NCBI GenBank assembly: GCA_902363875.1
Contig: CABJBO010000030.1
Coordinates: forward strand, 1 to 23,035
Direction of reading: 5' to 3'
DNA length: 23,035 bases
Source of the DNA: Coriobacteriaceae bacterium
GTDB taxonomy: Bacteria > Actinomycetota > Coriobacteriia > Coriobacteriales > Coriobacteriaceae
Positions 12,746 through 20,170 of this stretch are shown one piece after another (position 1 is the stretch's first letter; each line of letters begins with the position of its first letter). Below the pieces are notes generated by a model that did no database searches, had not been told where the DNA came from, and saw only the letters and a list, made by a program, of their open reading frames with translations. Position numbers and translations under genes: made by a program.

Positions 12746-14182
12746 GTCCTCTTCGGCCTCGGCGGCCTCCTCAGCCAGGCGCTGAGCAGCCAGCTCGGGG
12801 GTCAGACCCTTGTACTCGGTCTCGCGGCCCTTAGCGCTGACGACGCGGACGACCTCGCCGATGAGCACAAGCACGATGAAGATAACGATCATCGGGAGCT
12901 TGTCGCCAATCTCGGCGGCGGAGAGCGGCACCAGCGTTGCAACGATGGCCAGGATCAGCTCGATGCAAGGGATGGCCAGCATGACCTTCATCATGGCGCC
13001 CTTAAACGGGAACGTGAAGATACGCTCGCGGTTCGGGTCGTTCTTGCGAAGGTTGAGGAACGCCGGAAACATCGGGATGTAGGTGAGCAGCAGGAAGACG
13101 ACGGAGGTGCCGAAGAGCATCCAGAAAACACCATTGGAGATAGCGTCGATGGGAACCAGCTGCAGGCACAGCACCAGGGAGGCAACGACGGCGTTGACCA
13201 GGTTGGCACCGTTGGGCATATCGTCGTCAGAGATCATCGAGGCGAAGACCTTGGGCATGTTGCCGTGCTCGGCAGCGTAGCGGGCGACGGAGTTAACGCC
13301 GAAGGACCAAGCGGCCATGTTGGCGAACAGGGTGATCAGGAAGGCGATGCAGATGACCTTAAAGATCATGGAGTCGCCCACCATGGTCTGGACTGCGACA
13401 ATCATGCCATAGTCGGGGTCGATGGAATCGGCCGGCACAGCAGCGCCGATGCCAAAGCCAGCGAACAGGTAGATCACGGCGATGGACAGGCCACCGACGA
13501 TGATAGCCTTGGGGATATCGCGAGCGGGATCGGCCATGTCGTCGGTCATGGTGCAGATAACCTCGAAGCCCATGAAGTTAAAGATGATGATCGACAGGTA
13601 GCCGAGAGCGTTGGTGTTGGTGAGCTCGGGCAGGAAGGTGGCAGCGGACATGTCGTTCGCAAAACCGTTCTCCATGGCATACCAAATGCCCAAAGCGCCA
13701 ACGATAACGGCGACGGCGACCTTGATGATGGCGCCACCGTTAAGGACCCACTCGGAGTCGGCCGCCTTGGAGCGGCCCATGAGGTAGACGATCCACACAA
13801 AGGCAAGATCGATACCCATCTTGGCGATCAAGTTGAACTCGACGCCAAAGACCATGCCCAAAATGTCGGGGAACATGGTAGCCAGCGAGGCGATCCACAG
13901 CGGGTAGTTGACCCAGTAGTAATACGAGATGCGGGCGCCCCATTTGTCGCCCAGGCCATCGCGTACCCAGTCGTAAATGCCGCCCTCGCCGTCATAGGTG
14001 GTACCGAGCTCGGCGACAACCATGCCGTAGGGAAGCAGGAAGGTCAGGATCAGGAAGATCCACCAGAAGAACTGCTGGTTGCCAATGGCAGCAGCAGGAG
14101 CGGCGGCCTCGCAAACGAAGACGACGCAGATGATGGTCGAAATGACCGTCAAGAAGGAAAGCTTTTTCTTTCCGTCGCTCAT
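12743..14182 (-). CDS. aguD: Agmatine/putrescine antiporter (APC family)
   Basis: This 479-residue inner-membrane protein with about twelve helices is predicted to import agmatine in exchange for putrescine, the product of the pathway. The assignment rests on APC-family features (helix 1 ICVVFVCEAAAPAAAIGN, FNFMGFEVICT in helix 6, SFGVNSVARYAAEHGNMP) and on its place between ptcA and aguA, the position of AguD in lactic acid bacteria. The C-terminal tail is unusually acidic (LAEEAAEAEED). The ATG at 14182 is preceded by GGAG at six bases. The gap to ptcA is 132 bases, with a CCGAGGC/GCCTCGG stem in it, and a long hairpin covers its stop codon. A close paralogue lies at 9251-10630. The exact substrate pair is inferred from context. 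Confidence 0.92.
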   Translation of the reverse strand: MSDGKKKLSFLTVISTIICVVFVCEAAAPAAAIGNQQFFWWIFLILTFLLPYGMVVAELGTTYDGEGGIYDWVRDGLGDKWGARISYYYWVNYPLWIASLATMFPDILGMVFGVEFNLIAKMGIDLAFVWIVYLMGRSKAADSEWVLNGGAIIKVAVAVIVGALGIWYAMENGFANDMSAATFLPELTNTNALGYLSIIIFNFMGFEVICTMTDDMADPARDIPKAIIVGGLSIAVIYLFAGFGIGAAVPADSIDPDYGMIVAVQTMVGDSMIFKVICIAFLITLFANMAAWSFGVNSVARYAAEHGNMPKVFASMISDDDMPNGANLVNAVVASLVLCLQLVPIDAISNGVFWMLFGTSVVFLLLTYIPMFPAFLNLRKNDPNRERIFTFPFKGAMMKVMLAIPCIELILAIVATLVPLSAAEIGDKLPMIVIFIVLVLIGEVVRVVSAKGRETEYKGLTPELAAQRLAEEAAEAEED

Positions 14183-14213
14183 GATGAGCTCCTTCGCTCA
14201 GTCTTGGACAGAT

Positions 14214-14252
14214 CCGAGGCCCAAGGTACTAAGGCAATTGCCTGAGCCTCGG
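14214..14252. repeat. Inverted repeat between ptcA and aguD
   Basis: CCGAGGC (14214-14220) pairs with GCCTCGG (14246-14252), and the interior has a perfect 12-base palindrome AGGCAATTGCCT (14232-14243). It lies just upstream of the aguD ribosome binding site on the minus strand. It is either a processing stem in a polycistronic message or an operator. Confidence 0.45.
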
Positions 14253-14314
14253 TGAGCGGGCGACAGGAGACGAGCATCCGCCGCCCGCAAACGTGCGTTT
14301 AGCAGGCTTAAGGC

Positions 14315-15388
14315 TTAGAGCTGCTCGAGAGCCTCGAGAGCGGCGTGAAGCTCGGCCTTGGCGGAGTACTCGACACCCTCGTCGTTGAGCGGGGTGCGCT
14401 TGCCCAGGGCAGCGAGGAGAGCACGGATGGAGTGCTTGCGGTTCTCGGCCTCGACCCAGCACAGGGAGCGCTCGGGATCGTCCATAACCTCGTCGACGAC
14501 TTCCTCGTTGCGAGTGGCCGGCAGGCAGTGCATGAACTTGGAGTTGGGGCCGGCGAAGTTCATCATGTCCATGGTGACCTGATACTTGGGGTAGAACACG
14601 TCCATGTAGTTCTCGCCCGAGACCTCCTCGTCGTACAGGCCATACCACACGTCGGTGTAGATGAAGTCGGCGCCCTTGATGCACTCGATGTCGTCGGAGA
14701 TGACGACGGAGCCGCCGGAGACCTTGCAGTTCTCCTCGGCGATGGCCATCATCTGCTTGCCGAACTCGGCGCGCTCCTCAACGGTGCCAACGTGCAGGCC
14801 GCCGTCGGGGATCTGGTGGCCCTTGGGTCCAAACTGGACAAACTTCATGCCGACCTTGGAGGCGATGAACATGAGGGAGACACAGACCTGGGTGGCGTCG
14901 CCGATGAAGGCCAGGGTGCAGTCCTCGATCTTCTTGCCCTCGGGGAGGTTCTCGAGCATGGTCATGAGGTCGCCCATCTCCTGCGTGGGATGGTTGAACT
15001 CGGACATACCATTGATGACGGGCACAGCGGAACCCTTGGCGAGGCCGACGACGTCCTTGTGACGGTCAACGCGAGCCATCATGATGTCGAGCAGGTCGCC
15101 CATGACGCGAGCGGTGTCGCCCAGGGACTCGTGGCCACCGAGCTGAATGGTGCCAGGGCCATAGAACTGAGCATGGCCGCCGAGGTCGCACATGGCGGTC
15201 TCGAAGGAAAGACGGGTGCGGGTGGAAACCTGCTGGAAGATCATGCCAAGGCTCTGGTTGCGGAGCAGGTGCGGATAATAACCGTCAACCTTGATGGCCT
15301 TCTTCATTGCCAGGCCAAGATCCTCGATAGCCAGGATCTGCTCTTTGGTGAAGTCGTTGGTGTCGATGAAATCCTTAGGCAGCGCCAT
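14315..15388 (-). CDS. ptcA: Putrescine carbamoyltransferase
   Basis: This cytoplasmic enzyme splits N-carbamoylputrescine with phosphate into putrescine and carbamoyl phosphate (the catabolic direction). The 357-residue protein is a transcarbamylase: carbamoyl-phosphate site STRTR (55-59), HPTQ (133-136) and HCLP (287-290). The segment [10 protein letters not shown] (246-255), followed by YPKYQV, matches putrescine carbamoyltransferase rather than ornithine transcarbamylase. There is a short extra segment at about 196-212 compared with the enterococcal enzyme as I remember it. The start at 15388 follows AAAGGA by six bases; the upstream in-frame ATG at 15472 lacks a site. It is the first gene of the agmatine set and is divergent from a LuxR-type regulator across a 330-base region. 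Also known as aguB. Confidence 0.95.
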   Translation of the reverse strand: MALPKDFIDTNDFTKEQILAIEDLGLAMKKAIKVDGYYPHLLRNQSLGMIFQQVSTRTRLSFETAMCDLGGHAQFYGPGTIQLGGHESLGDTARVMGDLLDIMMARVDRHKDVVGLAKGSAVPVINGMSEFNHPTQEMGDLMTMLENLPEGKKIEDCTLAFIGDATQVCVSLMFIASKVGMKFVQFGPKGHQIPDGGLHVGTVEERAEFGKQMMAIAEENCKVSGGSVVISDDIECIKGADFIYTDVWYGLYDEEVSGENYMDVFYPKYQVTMDMMNFAGPNSKFMHCLPATRNEEVVDEVMDDPERSLCWVEAENRKHSIRALLAALGKRTPLNDEGVEYSAKAELHAALEALEQL

Positions 15389-15510
15389 GTCGATTCCTTT
15401 CCGCCGGTCGTGCCGACTATTGCTATGAGGCGCTCGAACATCACGCCTCGTGTTGACAAGACCATCATTCACCCGTATGCAATTTTTACCTAGTTTATTC
15501 GGGATTAAAG

Positions 15511-15600
15511 ACCGTTCACGGAGTTACACCCCCTCTAAACCAATATAAACCCGCAGGTAGCCAGCTTGCAGGGGGTTTACTATCTAGAACCGCGAACGGT
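15511..15600. promoter_or_regulatory. Paired inverted operator-like sites between ptcA and the LuxR gene
   Basis: ACCGTTCACGG (15511-15521) and CCGCGAACGGT (15590-15600) are inverted copies matching at 10 of 11 positions, and each core (CCGTTCACGG) is itself partly dyad-symmetric. One faces ptcA, the other the LuxR gene. Between them, TAAACCC ... GGGTTTA forms another short inverted pair. The layout suits activation of ptcA and self-control of the regulator by a dimeric DNA-binding protein. Exact -10 and -35 elements could not be fixed. Confidence 0.45.
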
Positions 15601-15717
15601 ATACGACTATGCTGTATCTCGGCGCCTAATCCGCAATGGAACGAAGGGTTGAGACGTCTATATCCCACAAGGTATACAGGGCTCGGCCATAGATGAAATG
15701 AGATGGGACGGTGGCAG

Positions 15718-16683
15718 ATGAACACCCTGATGTTCTTCTATACCCTAGCGATACTCGTGATCTGTATTGTGACGGCGGTGCTCTCGCTTGCCGCCTATGC
15801 CTCGTCCCGTCGACGCTTCTTTATCTATGGCAGCGGCGTTTTTATTTGCTATGCCATCGAGATGACCGAGATCTTCTTTTTTGAATACACGTTGCAAAAC
15901 CAGAGTTTTCCGGCCAACGACTATTACTCCATTACCATGCCTGTGTTGCGGACCCTTGTGGCGACTGCTTCGCAAGCTTTTATCTGGCTCATCGCCATGG
16001 ACTTGCTCGACAAACATTCAAAAAAGCAGTTTGTTATTCCCGTCGCAACGTTCTTCCTGAGCGAGCTGCTGATCATTGTCGCTGTCCCCTACGGCCCCAT
16101 GCATCAATGGCTCTACTACACGATGCGTCAGGTATTCCTTGTATTTGTAGGACTCTATATCTTTTGGACGGCGCATAAAAGCACGCAGGTCGAGCTTAAG
16201 GCGCGCGTCAACAATCAACGAAAGCACCTCATTATCGGCGCCATTCTGGTCGGGTGCATCGTTGCCGAGGATTTCTACAACATCCTTGTTGTTCCCATGA
16301 GCCTGGCACCCTCTTGGCTGCAGCTGTACCTGTCCGAGCGCAACTTTAGCGAGAACATCTTTGCCTGCTACTTTGCGATTCTGCTGATCATCTACTCCTA
16401 CCACGTGCTTTCAATCCGCATGCAGGAGGCGCCCGAGGAAAAGAACGTCAGCGATCTTGACCGACACATCGAAGAGCAGATGCCCTTCTATCGCAACGCC
16501 TACAAGCTCTCCAACCGTGAGACCGAAGTTATGCGTCTGGTCGTACTGGGCAAATCGAACCAAGAGATCGCTGACGAGCTATTCCTTGCTGTGGGCACCG
16601 TCAAGACCCACATCCACAACATCCTGGTCAAAACCGAACAGCAAAACCGCACGACGCTCATCCTCCACTTTTGGAAGCGATAA
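15718..16683 (+). CDS. Membrane-anchored LuxR-type regulator (paralogue 2), AguR-like
   Basis: The 321-residue protein has about seven hydrophobic helices, then a linker and a C-terminal LuxR-type helix-turn-helix (KLSNRETEVMRLVVLGKSN, AVGTVKTHIHNILVK). It is a paralogue of the regulator at 7873-8865 with the same VAED-x-Y and YLSERN-x-SEN motifs. Its place, divergent from ptcA, suggests that it senses agmatine or a related signal and activates the pathway; a membrane LuxR-family regulator, AguR, has this role in lactic acid bacteria. The ATG at 15718 is chosen because it aligns with the paralogue's first residue; an ATG at 15703 is also possible, and both have weak ribosome binding sites. 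The gene ends in repeat copy B, which supplies two terminators. Confidence 0.88.
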   Translation: MNTLMFFYTLAILVICIVTAVLSLAAYASSRRRFFIYGSGVFICYAIEMTEIFFFEYTLQNQSFPANDYYSITMPVLRTLVATASQAFIWLIAMDLLDKHSKKQFVIPVATFFLSELLIIVAVPYGPMHQWLYYTMRQVFLVFVGLYIFWTAHKSTQVELKARVNNQRKHLIIGAILVGCIVAEDFYNILVVPMSLAPSWLQLYLSERNFSENIFACYFAILLIIYSYHVLSIRMQEAPEEKNVSDLDRHIEEQMPFYRNAYKLSNRETEVMRLVVLGKSNQEIADELFLAVGTVKTHIHNILVKTEQQNRTTLILHFWKR

Positions 16684-16720
16684 CCTGCCAAAAAGGGACA
16701 GGTTTATTTTGGCAGGTTTT
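16684..16720 (+). terminator. First terminator-like hairpin after the LuxR gene
   Basis: CCTGCCAAAA pairs with TTTTGGCAGG around a 13-base loop and is followed by TTTTAT. It begins directly after the LuxR stop codon and is part of repeat copy B. Confidence 0.6.
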
Positions 16721-16736
16721 ATCTGGGCAAACGCCA

Positions 16737-16780
16737 AAAACCGCCGCGAGGGAGCTACTTTCCCTCGCGGCGGTTTTCTA
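16737..16780 (+). terminator. Strong 17-bp terminator hairpin after the LuxR gene
   Basis: Bases 16737-16753 (starting AAAACCGCCGCG) pair perfectly with 16761-16777 around a 7-base loop; the right arm itself ends in TTTT followed by CTA. A-run before and T-run after make it probably bidirectional. It is part of repeat copy B. Confidence 0.75.
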
Positions 16781-16933
16781 GCAGTAAAACCAAGTGAGTA
16801 GGCTTTTGGCGGGATGCCGAGCACACCTCAAAACGCCACAGCCCTGACCTGCGATTTTATTGAGCACTTGCCGCGATGTGCTCGACAGATCCAAAAAAGT
16901 CTACTCACTTGCATCTGAGAGGCATCCGATAGA

Positions 16934-16978
16934 CAAAAAAACCGCCGCGGAAGGGGGCCGACTCCCTCCGCGGCGGTT
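16934..16978 (-). terminator. Rho-independent terminator of the ABC permease gene
   Basis: On the minus strand, 12 perfect pairs (AACCGCCGCGGA, 16978-16967 with 16951-16940) are followed by a run of T covering 16939-16934. It is about 36 bases after the permease stop codon and forms the last part of repeat copy B. Confidence 0.85.
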
Positions 16979-17013
16979 GTTTGCGTTGGTTTTGCGACGG
17001 TTTTGCTCGCTTG

Positions 17014-19251
17014 CTACTCGCTGTAGCGGGTGGCGATGGCGGCTCGCACCATGCCGGTGCTCATGAGGTAGGTCACCAGGAAATAGCCGCCATAGGCTGC
17101 CAGGAAAATCGCACATGTGAGGCCCACCGTGCCGCCGATGCTCATGTTGCCAAACGTGCTCACCAGCTCGATGATCACCTTGAGCGCCACAAAGGAGTGC
17201 GCCAGACCCACTGTCAGCGGGAACAGGAAGAACACCGCTTGCTGCGCCATCACCGAATGGCGAATCTGGCGGTCGTCACAGCCGATCTGCGCCAGCACGC
17301 GATAGCTGCGGCTTCCGTCGGCCACATTGGAGAGCTGCTGGATCGACAGAATTGCCGCACATGCAACGACCAGTACAAAGCCAATATAGATGGCTAGATA
17401 GCTAATCATGCCGTTCATCTGCGCCGCCTGCGTATAGATCTCGGAGCGTGTCATGAAGATTCCCCACGACCCCGGCTCCTTGCCGTCAACGAGCAGATTG
17501 TCGAGCATGGTGTATTTAATGCTCTCGTCTGCCTTGGTCACATCCATCCCCTGCTTGTAGTTAACGAGCAGATTACTGGAATACGGCTGCAGGTTAAGCT
17601 GGGACAGCAGCTCGTCGGCTACGACCACGGTACCGGGATTGCTGCCGAGTGCCGAGTTGGCGATGGCAGCCGTGTCCTCGTCCGACTTATCGGCTGCGGG
17701 CTTGAGCTCATGTCCGCCCAAGGTGAGGGTATGGCCCCCAGCCATGTACTTGGTGTACAGGTCGCCCAACTCGCCGCCCATATCGCACGTAAGCAAGTAC
17801 TGGTCGCGGCCAATGTTCACCGGCTCCTCGCCCATCATCTGGCGCAGTTTGTTGTACTGGCTCGCCGGCGTCACAAACAGGCCCATATCATCGGCATTGC
17901 TACCCTCGAGCGCCTTGGGGAGCTTTTCGCCCATGGCCTTGCACATCTCGCCCGCCGTCACCGAAGGATCCGAGCCGCCAAGCGTATAGCTCAGATACGA
18001 ATCAATCTGCACATGCTCGCCGGCAACATCGGCGATATTGACCTTCTTGCCGGTCTCGTCGTTGTTGTCCGCCGACTTGCCCTTAATACCGTCTGCAACG
18101 TTATCGGGATCTTTACGATCGCCATGCCATGCAGCGTACAAATCGACCGTTGCATCGGCCAGCACCATGCGATCGGCCTCAGACGGATTGACATACTCCT
18201 TGTAGTAGTCGAGCGTTTCGGGCGTGTAATAGACATACGTCTGAGACACGTCAACAGGGTTATAGCGCTCCAGGTTTTCGTTCATCACGTTGGCAATCGA
18301 CATACCGCAGGTCACCGAGGTAATGGCCAAAAACAGAATCATCGCGATGACGCCCATCGAAAAGCACACCGTGTTGACCTTGGCCGCAAGCTGGCGCACG
18401 GTAAACATGTTGAGGCCGCGCCAGTACACGCCGCGCAGGCTCTGCAGCAGCTTGATGAGCATGCCCGAGAGTCCCCAGAACAGCGCAAAGGTACCCACTG
18501 TAACCATAGCGGTCGTAATGCCAAACTGGCTCATGGCCTCTTGCAGCTTGCTGTCCGTCGCAGTCAGCGGGAACCCATCACGTAGCAGACGGTAATAGGC
18601 CACGCCCACAAGCACCACGCCCACGACAAAGATGGCAATCGCGATCCAGGGGTTGCGCGTCTTGATGCTCTCGTTGCGACGCTCGGCACCCATAAGCTCG
18701 ATGAGCCTGGTGCGGCGCACGGCGCGAAGGTTCAGCAGCAGCGTGAGCACAAACATCACGAGCATGCAGGCAAGGGTCAGGTTGAACGCATGCACCGAGA
18801 AAAAGAAGTGGAAATTAGCGATCTGTGTCTTAAAGAGCGAGGCCGTAAAGAATGTCATGAGCTGGGAGAGCCCCACGCCCAGCACAATGCCGGCGACAAA
18901 GGCGCCGACCGAAACGATCACGGTCTCGAGCGCCATGATCGTGGCGACGCGCCCGCGGCGCATGCCGAGCACCTGGTACAGGCCGAACTCCTTTTTGCGG
19001 CGCTTCATGATGAAGTTGTTGGCATACATCATCAAAAAGGCCATGACGCCGGCCAAAAAGTACGTCAGGTAACCGAGCATGCTGCCCATGAGCTCGGACA
19101 GTCCCTCCTCCTTGATGCCGGCAATGTCGACCTGCATCGAGACGGTATTGAAGGCATAGAAGACCGTGACACCCAGGGTGAGCGTCAGCAAGTAGACGAG
19201 GTAGTCGCGGCTGGCGCGGCGGACGTTGCCCCAAGCGAGTTTACAGAGCAT
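17014..19251 (-). CDS. ABC transporter permease, BceB-like (FtsX domain)
   Basis: This membrane subunit has about 745 residues and the BceB layout: four N-terminal helices up to about 175, then three helices to about 320, a large external domain at about 325-605 with no long hydrophobic stretch, and three C-terminal helices. An FtsX-type region is recognisable around helices 2-4 and 8-10. BceAB-type exporters remove or shield peptide antibiotics such as bacitracin and lantibiotics, and the external domain is thought to bind the peptide. The ATG at 19251 has GAAGG five bases upstream and overlaps the ATPase stop by 11 bases; a GTG at 19263 is an alternative start. The external domain is specific to each system, so the ligand cannot be inferred. 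A perfect terminator follows. Confidence 0.88.
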   Translation of the reverse strand: MLCKLAWGNVRRASRDYLVYLLTLTLGVTVFYAFNTVSMQVDIAGIKEEGLSELMGSMLGYLTYFLAGVMAFLMMYANNFIMKRRKKEFGLYQVLGMRRGRVATIMALETVIVSVGAFVAGIVLGVGLSQLMTFFTASLFKTQIANFHFFFSVHAFNLTLACMLVMFVLTLLLNLRAVRRTRLIELMGAERRNESIKTRNPWIAIAIFVVGVVLVGVAYYRLLRDGFPLTATDSKLQEAMSQFGITTAMVTVGTFALFWGLSGMLIKLLQSLRGVYWRGLNMFTVRQLAAKVNTVCFSMGVIAMILFLAITSVTCGMSIANVMNENLERYNPVDVSQTYVYYTPETLDYYKEYVNPSEADRMVLADATVDLYAAWHGDRKDPDNVADGIKGKSADNNDETGKKVNIADVAGEHVQIDSYLSYTLGGSDPSVTAGEMCKAMGEKLPKALEGSNADDMGLFVTPASQYNKLRQMMGEEPVNIGRDQYLLTCDMGGELGDLYTKYMAGGHTLTLGGHELKPAADKSDEDTAAIANSALGSNPGTVVVADELLSQLNLQPYSSNLLVNYKQGMDVTKADESIKYTMLDNLLVDGKEPGSWGIFMTRSEIYTQAAQMNGMISYLAIYIGFVLVVACAAILSIQQLSNVADGSRSYRVLAQIGCDDRQIRHSVMAQQAVFFLFPLTVGLAHSFVALKVIIELVSTFGNMSIGGTVGLTCAIFLAAYGGYFLVTYLMSTGMVRAAIATRYSE

Positions 19252-20026
19252 CGGAGCCTTCACCGCCCATCATGGCAACGACCTCCATAATGCGGTCGAA
19301 GAACTCTCGGCGGTCGGTGTCGCCGCGGCGCAGCTCGGTGAAGATCTTGCCGTCGCGAATAAACAGCACACGGCTCGTGTAGCTGGCGGCAAAACTGTCG
19401 TGCGTAACCATGAGCACGGTGGCGCGCAGGCGGCGGTTAAGGGCCTCCAGGCTCTCGAGCAGCAGGCGAGCGCTCTTGGAATCGAGGGCGCCGGTGGGCT
19501 CGTCGGCCATGATCATGGTGGGGTCGGTGACGAGCGCGCGAGCCGCGGCAACGCGCTGCTGCTGGCCGCCCGACATTTGGTAGGGATACTTGTCGAGCAC
19601 CTGACTGATAGACAGGCGCGCGGCCACATCCTGCACGCGGGTCGAGATCTCTGCCGAGTTTGTGCGGGCGATGGTGAGCGGCAGGGCGATGTTCTCGCGT
19701 GCCGTGAGCGTATCGAGTAGGTTGGAGTCCTGGAAGATAAAGCCCAGCTCCTCGCGGCGGAACTGCGAAAGCTTGGCCTGCTTCATGCGCGTCACGTCCT
19801 GGCCGTTGATGCGGATGGTGCCACTCGTGGCGCTATCGATGGTCGACACGCAGTTGAGCAGCGTCGACTTGCCCGAGCCCGAGGCGCCCATGATGCCAAC
19901 GAACTCACCGCGGTTGACGGTAAAGCTGACGTCGTTGAGCGCGCGGGTCACGTTGCCCAGCGCTCCATATACCTTTTCGAGATGCGCGACCTCCAGTACC
20001 GGGGTCGCCATGTGCGTGGTTTGCAT
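19241..20026 (-). CDS. ABC transporter ATP-binding protein, BceA-like
   Basis: This 261-residue cytoplasmic ATPase powers the permease encoded next to it. It has all nucleotide-binding motifs: Walker [10 protein letters not shown] (47-55), Q-loop FIFQDSN (Q99), signature MSGGQQQR (151-158), Walker B MIMADEP (D175, E176) and the switch His209 in THD. The MacB/LolD/BceA-type spacing and the C-terminal tail ([15 protein letters not shown]) agree with BceA-like subunits. The ATG at 20026 follows AAAGGA by six bases; the second ATG at codon 6 is less well placed. It is the first gene of a two-gene operon and overlaps the permease by 11 bases. No histidine kinase or response regulator lies nearby, which is unlike many BceAB loci. 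Confidence 0.93.
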   Translation of the reverse strand: MQTTHMATPVLEVAHLEKVYGALGNVTRALNDVSFTVNRGEFVGIMGASGSGKSTLLNCVSTIDSATSGTIRINGQDVTRMKQAKLSQFRREELGFIFQDSNLLDTLTARENIALPLTIARTNSAEISTRVQDVAARLSISQVLDKYPYQMSGGQQQRVAAARALVTDPTMIMADEPTGALDSKSARLLLESLEALNRRLRATVLMVTHDSFAASYTSRVLFIRDGKIFTELRRGDTDRREFFDRIMEVVAMMGGEGSDAL

Positions 20027-20053
20027 ACCGAGTCCTTTCTTGCGATTAGTCTA

Positions 20054-20078
20054 CGGCATCTATAGTCGCAAGATGCCG
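20054..20078. promoter_or_regulatory. 8-bp dyad in the ABC operon leader
   Basis: CGGCATCT (20054-20061) and AGATGCCG (20071-20078) form a perfect inverted repeat with a 9-base spacer. It lies 27 bases upstream of the ATPase start and may be an operator for a repressor or a leader stem. Confidence 0.4.
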
Positions 20079-20101
20079 AGTCGGCTACCATCGATATGGC
20101 T

Positions 20102-20135
20102 TACGCTTGCCTTACCGTTGCGTAAGGTAAGCGTA
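20102..20135. promoter_or_regulatory. MerR-operator-like dyad between the ABC operon and the NUDIX-Vsr gene
   Basis: TACGCTTGCCTTAC and GTAAGGTAAGCGTA match at 13 of 14 positions around a 6-base centre. The central CTTACCGTTGCGTAAGG resembles MerR-family operators, which lie between promoter elements with long spacers. It sits in the divergent control region and could serve either gene. No MerR gene is present in the window. Confidence 0.45.
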
Positions 20136-20170
20136 GTCTGCCACGTGTTGATGTTGAGAGAGGACTCCTG

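Larger units (their letters stand above)
16686..16981. repeat. Dispersed intergenic repeat, copy B
   Basis: This is the second copy of the block at 2727-3019, in the same orientation. The parts are in the same order: TGCCAAAA hairpin; a 17-bp perfect GC-rich hairpin; core inverted repeat CAAGTGAGTAG (16791-16801) / CTACTCACTTG (16901-16911) with inner CGAGCACA / TGTGCTCG; the motif CCCTGACCTGCGATTTTAT (16842-16860); and a last reverse-facing hairpin. It again lies between convergent genes (LuxR regulator and ABC permease). Copy B has the more perfect hairpins. Confidence 0.8.

Noticed and set aside
13265..14245. 326-codon plus-strand frame opposite aguD (similarly 14345-15493 opposite ptcA)
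   Set aside because: Both are antisense shadows without ribosome binding sites or recognisable domains.
14315..15388. Ornithine carbamoyltransferase (argF/arcB) for the transcarbamylase
   Set aside because: The WYGLY segment, the absence of typical ornithine-loop residues and the agmatine gene neighbours favour putrescine carbamoyltransferase.
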